Shown: positions 61,601 to 64,000 of the stretch, piece by piece | Numbering within the stretch: the first letter of the stretch is position 1 | Layout: every line of letters starts with the position of its first letter | Assembly: GCA_963693285.1 (NCBI GenBank) | Contig: OY848919.1 | Coordinates: forward strand, 10,969,461-11,033,460 | Direction of reading: 5' to 3' | Source of the DNA: Xestospongia muta | Lineage: Eukaryota; Porifera; Demospongiae; Haplosclerida; Petrosiidae | DNA length: 64,000 nt | Program-made: the position numbers and the translations under genes | Notes under the pieces: model-generated | What the model was told of the DNA's origin: nothing | Seen by the model: the letters and a program-made list of their open reading frames with translations, nothing else | The model's database searches: none

Positions 61601-64000
61601 CTAAGAGATCTGAGTATGAGAAAAGGTCACAACAGGTTTTTCAAGTAAGCCATGCTATATTGCATATCATAGATACTGGAGGACAGCCTGAGTTCCATGA
61701 GATTCTACCAGCTCTTATAACTGGTCCAGCTATCAATTTGCTTGTGTTTAAACTAACAGAAGATTTGAGAAGCCGTTTGAAGATTACTTATCGTTCTCGT
61801 AATGGTGAATCACAACCTTATGAAACATCTTTTACACATGAAGAAGTCATCTTTCGTTCATTAGCCAGTATAGCTTGTTTAAGACAAAACACAATTGGAT
61901 GGAAATTTGATGAATTACCAGTTAAAGATGACTCAGAACCTGCTACGTTTCTCATTGCTACTCACAGAGATTGTGTTGATAAATGTAAAGTGTCTGAAGT
62001 TAATGAACAGCTTAAAATGAAGATACAAAACAGTGTTGAACTGTTTCGTGAGAATTTGGTCCAATTTTCAAATGAAGAACAAGCTATTTTTCCTCTTGAC
62101 ACAATAAATGACCAAATACAAATTGAACATTTACATACCACTCTTCACAACGTAATCTCAAACAAATTTCATGAGTTACCTATTCCAGTATCTTGGTGTT
62201 CTTTCAGCTTAAAGTTACGTAAAAGTAAAAAGTCACTTCACAAACTAGATGCCTGTTATAAGCTTGCTAAAGAATGTGGTATATCAGACCAAAATGACTT
62301 CAAGTCAGCATTGTGGTATTTACATCACAGAGTTGGTAGTATCATGCACTATCCAGAGGTTGAGGAATTAGAAGATATTGTTATTACTAACCTCCAACTG
62401 GTATTTGAGCGCATCACACAACTCATCACATCTTCTTTCACCTTTGAAGTAACAGGAAGTGCTGCAATTGTCAGAGAGTTTTCAAAAACAGGTCAATTTA
62501 CTGAGTCACATCTTCGAACTTTGTCTTCAAGAAAAGGAGACCCTTTGACTCCTTTAAGACTTGTTACTCTACTAAAGCATCTTTACATTGTAGCTGGTCC
62601 TATGGAATTGAAACATGGTCATAAAAGAGACAAATACTACTTTATGCCTTGTGCTCTTAAACCTACATCAGTTGAAGAAGAGCATCAAGACCAGTCAATG
62701 TCTCCAGCACCTCTATTGATCTACTTTGAGTGTGGCTACAATCCTGTAGGTGTGTTCTGTTGTCTAGTAGTTCATTTGTTAAGTTCCACATCACAGTCAG
62801 AAATGAAATGGACATTAGAGAAGCCACCCCACTATCGCAACAAGATCACCTTTACAGTTGGCGAATGTTGTGATCATATTACACTTATTTGTCGAGCTAC
62901 TTACCTTGAGATATGGATAGATCGTATACCTGGTACAACAGGAGCTGTACCACTAGAACAACTCTGTTCTACTATTTACAACACTCTTGACAATGGTATA
63001 AATGTAGTAACTGAGTCTTTACATTATGCGTACAAGTCTCAACACTTTTTTGGATTTCCATGTACTGCTTGTCAGTCATCACCTCCACATCCTGCAATAT
63101 GTAAAACTAGTCATCTTGTGGTTGCTCAATGTGTCAATGGAAGAGGGCGTTTACCTCTACAAGAGAAACATAAGATCTGGTTTAATAAGGTAGAACTTGT
63201 CTGACAATTGTAGAATTATAATAATTTTGTTTGTTAAGGTTCCCATACCACCAACTAAAGCACAGGATTGTTCATCATTGTCCATATCAGGTATGTACAT
63301 TATAACTTAAATATCAGTATGGTAAGGCTTCTTGTCCATTACAATTATATAGAAATCAGTAATTAATGTAGGTCCTAAATTGGACATTTTTTGCTGCTTT
63401 TATTACATTATATATTTAGGTATTAAAATAGACAGCTGCAGCATATGCAAATTGTTGTGATTATATGTATCTACTAGAGCTGAACAATATACCAGTACTG
63501 TAATTATACTGAGGTTAAATAGTTCAATACTGTGTAGTTTTATAAATAAGGTTCCTATTAGCCTATTATACCAGCTTAGGTACAAATAAGTTCAAATTTA
63601 CCTGAGCCTGTTTCAGGTATGTGTATGTATATTTTATATATATTTTAATAGGACTTTATATAAATGTGTTCTTTATGTATTCCTTATATATGATGTATGA
63701 TTTATATTTTGTATGTAGGAAACAAGAGACAAAGAACTGAACATACTACATCTGATAATTCTGATCATGAAGACATTCCATCCAGTAAACGGGAATCTAT
63801 TGACAAACATGTATCACTGGACAGTGACTCAAAACCACCACATAATATTTCCAGTGGACATGGTAAGGACCCAGCAAGTGGGAGGTCTCATAGAAGGAAG
63901 GTGATGTCACAAAAACCTATGGTAGAGAAACAGGTTTTGAATCTTGATCATGTGAATGTGGGTCATTATGCTAAAGAGAGACCACACAAAAGAACTAGTC
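52642..64000 (+). CDS. Gene F: giant ankyrin-Roc-COR protein lacking the death-fold exon (3' end outside window)
   Basis: I place the start at 52642 (MSTMESYLATELCTACTR), which aligns with genes B and C; an upstream in-frame ATG at 52621 lies inside a likely splice acceptor. Exon 1 is 52642-63189 (3,516 codons): degenerate N-terminal ankyrins, 36 double-ankyrin units (about residues 240-2720), P-loop GPPGAGKS (about 2788), DTGGQ (about 3011), THRD (about 3107) and COR (LHHRVGS, about 3225). The G1-G3 gap is about 223 residues with an acidic DDDDDH stretch. Exon 2 is 63239-63290 (VPIPPTKAQDC...). The next convincing exon starts at 63719 (GNKRQRTEHTTSDNSD...), phase-compatible and related to exon 8 of genes B and C, and is still open at the window end. 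No death-fold exon lies between; a decayed copy of exon 2 is there instead. No frame damage is seen. It is probably functional with a different C-terminus, though a death-fold exon outside the window is possible. Confidence 0.88.
53340..60790 (+). repeat. Coding tandem array: 36 units of about 207 bp in gene F
   Basis: KNQLEIVKF codons run from about 53470 to 60622, 7,152 bp. That equals 35 x 207 minus 93, accounted for by one 90-bp in-frame deletion (near 55240, ...DNV joined to KNQ) and one missing codon (near 60108). Higher-order blocks are visible: a five-unit block repeated at 1,035 bp (about 53750 and 54785), and an eight-unit (1,656 bp) then three-unit (621 bp) spacing of the same CNINAKGNNDS units at 57461, 59117 and 59738. 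Confidence 0.93.
63552..63618 (+). pseudogene. Decayed duplicate of exon 2 in gene F
   Basis: This resembles exon 2 of genes A-C (ATTATACCAGCT..GTACAAAT.AGTTC, then CTGAGCCTGTTTCAG before GTATGTG), with a donor kept at the end. It contains a TAG and possibly a shifted frame, so it is probably not used. It shows that this part of gene F once carried two exon-2-like cassettes. Confidence 0.6.

Noticed and set aside
1..64000. tRNA or rRNA genes
   Set aside because: I looked for the B-box-like GTTCGAATC pattern and rRNA-like conserved blocks and saw none; a covariance search would be decisive.

Overview
The window is animal nuclear DNA, not bacterial. Coding exons are joined by very short GT-AG introns (43-54 nt in the best cases), the sequence is strongly AT-rich, and it carries eukaryotic transposon remnants (hAT, Penelope-like, CENP-B/pogo-type transposase, TIR MITEs). 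The combination of huge ankyrin arrays, ROCO-type GTPases, death-fold exons, a ZNFX1 fragment and compact introns suggests a sponge (an Amphimedon-like demosponge is my best guess). The species assignment is inference.

The core of the window is a cluster of at least five members of one gene family on the + strand. Each has a single giant first exon encoding ankyrin repeats, a Roc-type GTPase (P-loop GPPGAGKS, G3 DTGGQ, G4 THRD) and a COR-like region. In three members (A, B, C) this exon is followed by eight small exons encoding a CARD/death-like domain and a Lys/Ser-rich, acidic-ended tail. Layout: gene A, 3' part only (1-2714); a broken, 3'-truncated copy (12393-15346); complete gene B (16463-26085, predicted 3,019 aa, 23 exact 207-bp double-ankyrin units); gene C (32196-37058, few ankyrins, one premature TGA); gene F (52642 to beyond 64000, 36 units, death-fold exon missing).

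A 7,855-bp block (1-7855) recurs almost unchanged at 23372-31226, offset 23,371, with two substitutions found by eye. It is either a very recent tandem duplication or an assembly/haplotype artefact. An older duplication relates this block to gene C and the region behind it.

Between C and F lie a 5'-truncated ZNFX1-like zinc-finger pseudogene (39409-41163), an intact minus-strand SAM + histidine-phosphatase (PGAM-like) gene (41345-44357, with a probable 5' UTR exon near 44762), and a transposon-rich stretch (45.3-51.5 kb): a Harbinger-like MITE, a CENP-B-type transposase relic abutting a RecQ-like helicase fragment, a hAT relic and a Penelope-like relic.

Functionally, the family looks like a set of cytoplasmic sensor/scaffold proteins: a variable ankyrin surface, a GTPase switch and a death-fold effector domain. 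The C-terminal exons are largely phase 1-1, so effector cassettes can be gained or lost without breaking frame, and gene F appears to have done so. A role in innate immunity or self/non-self sensing is plausible but is inference.
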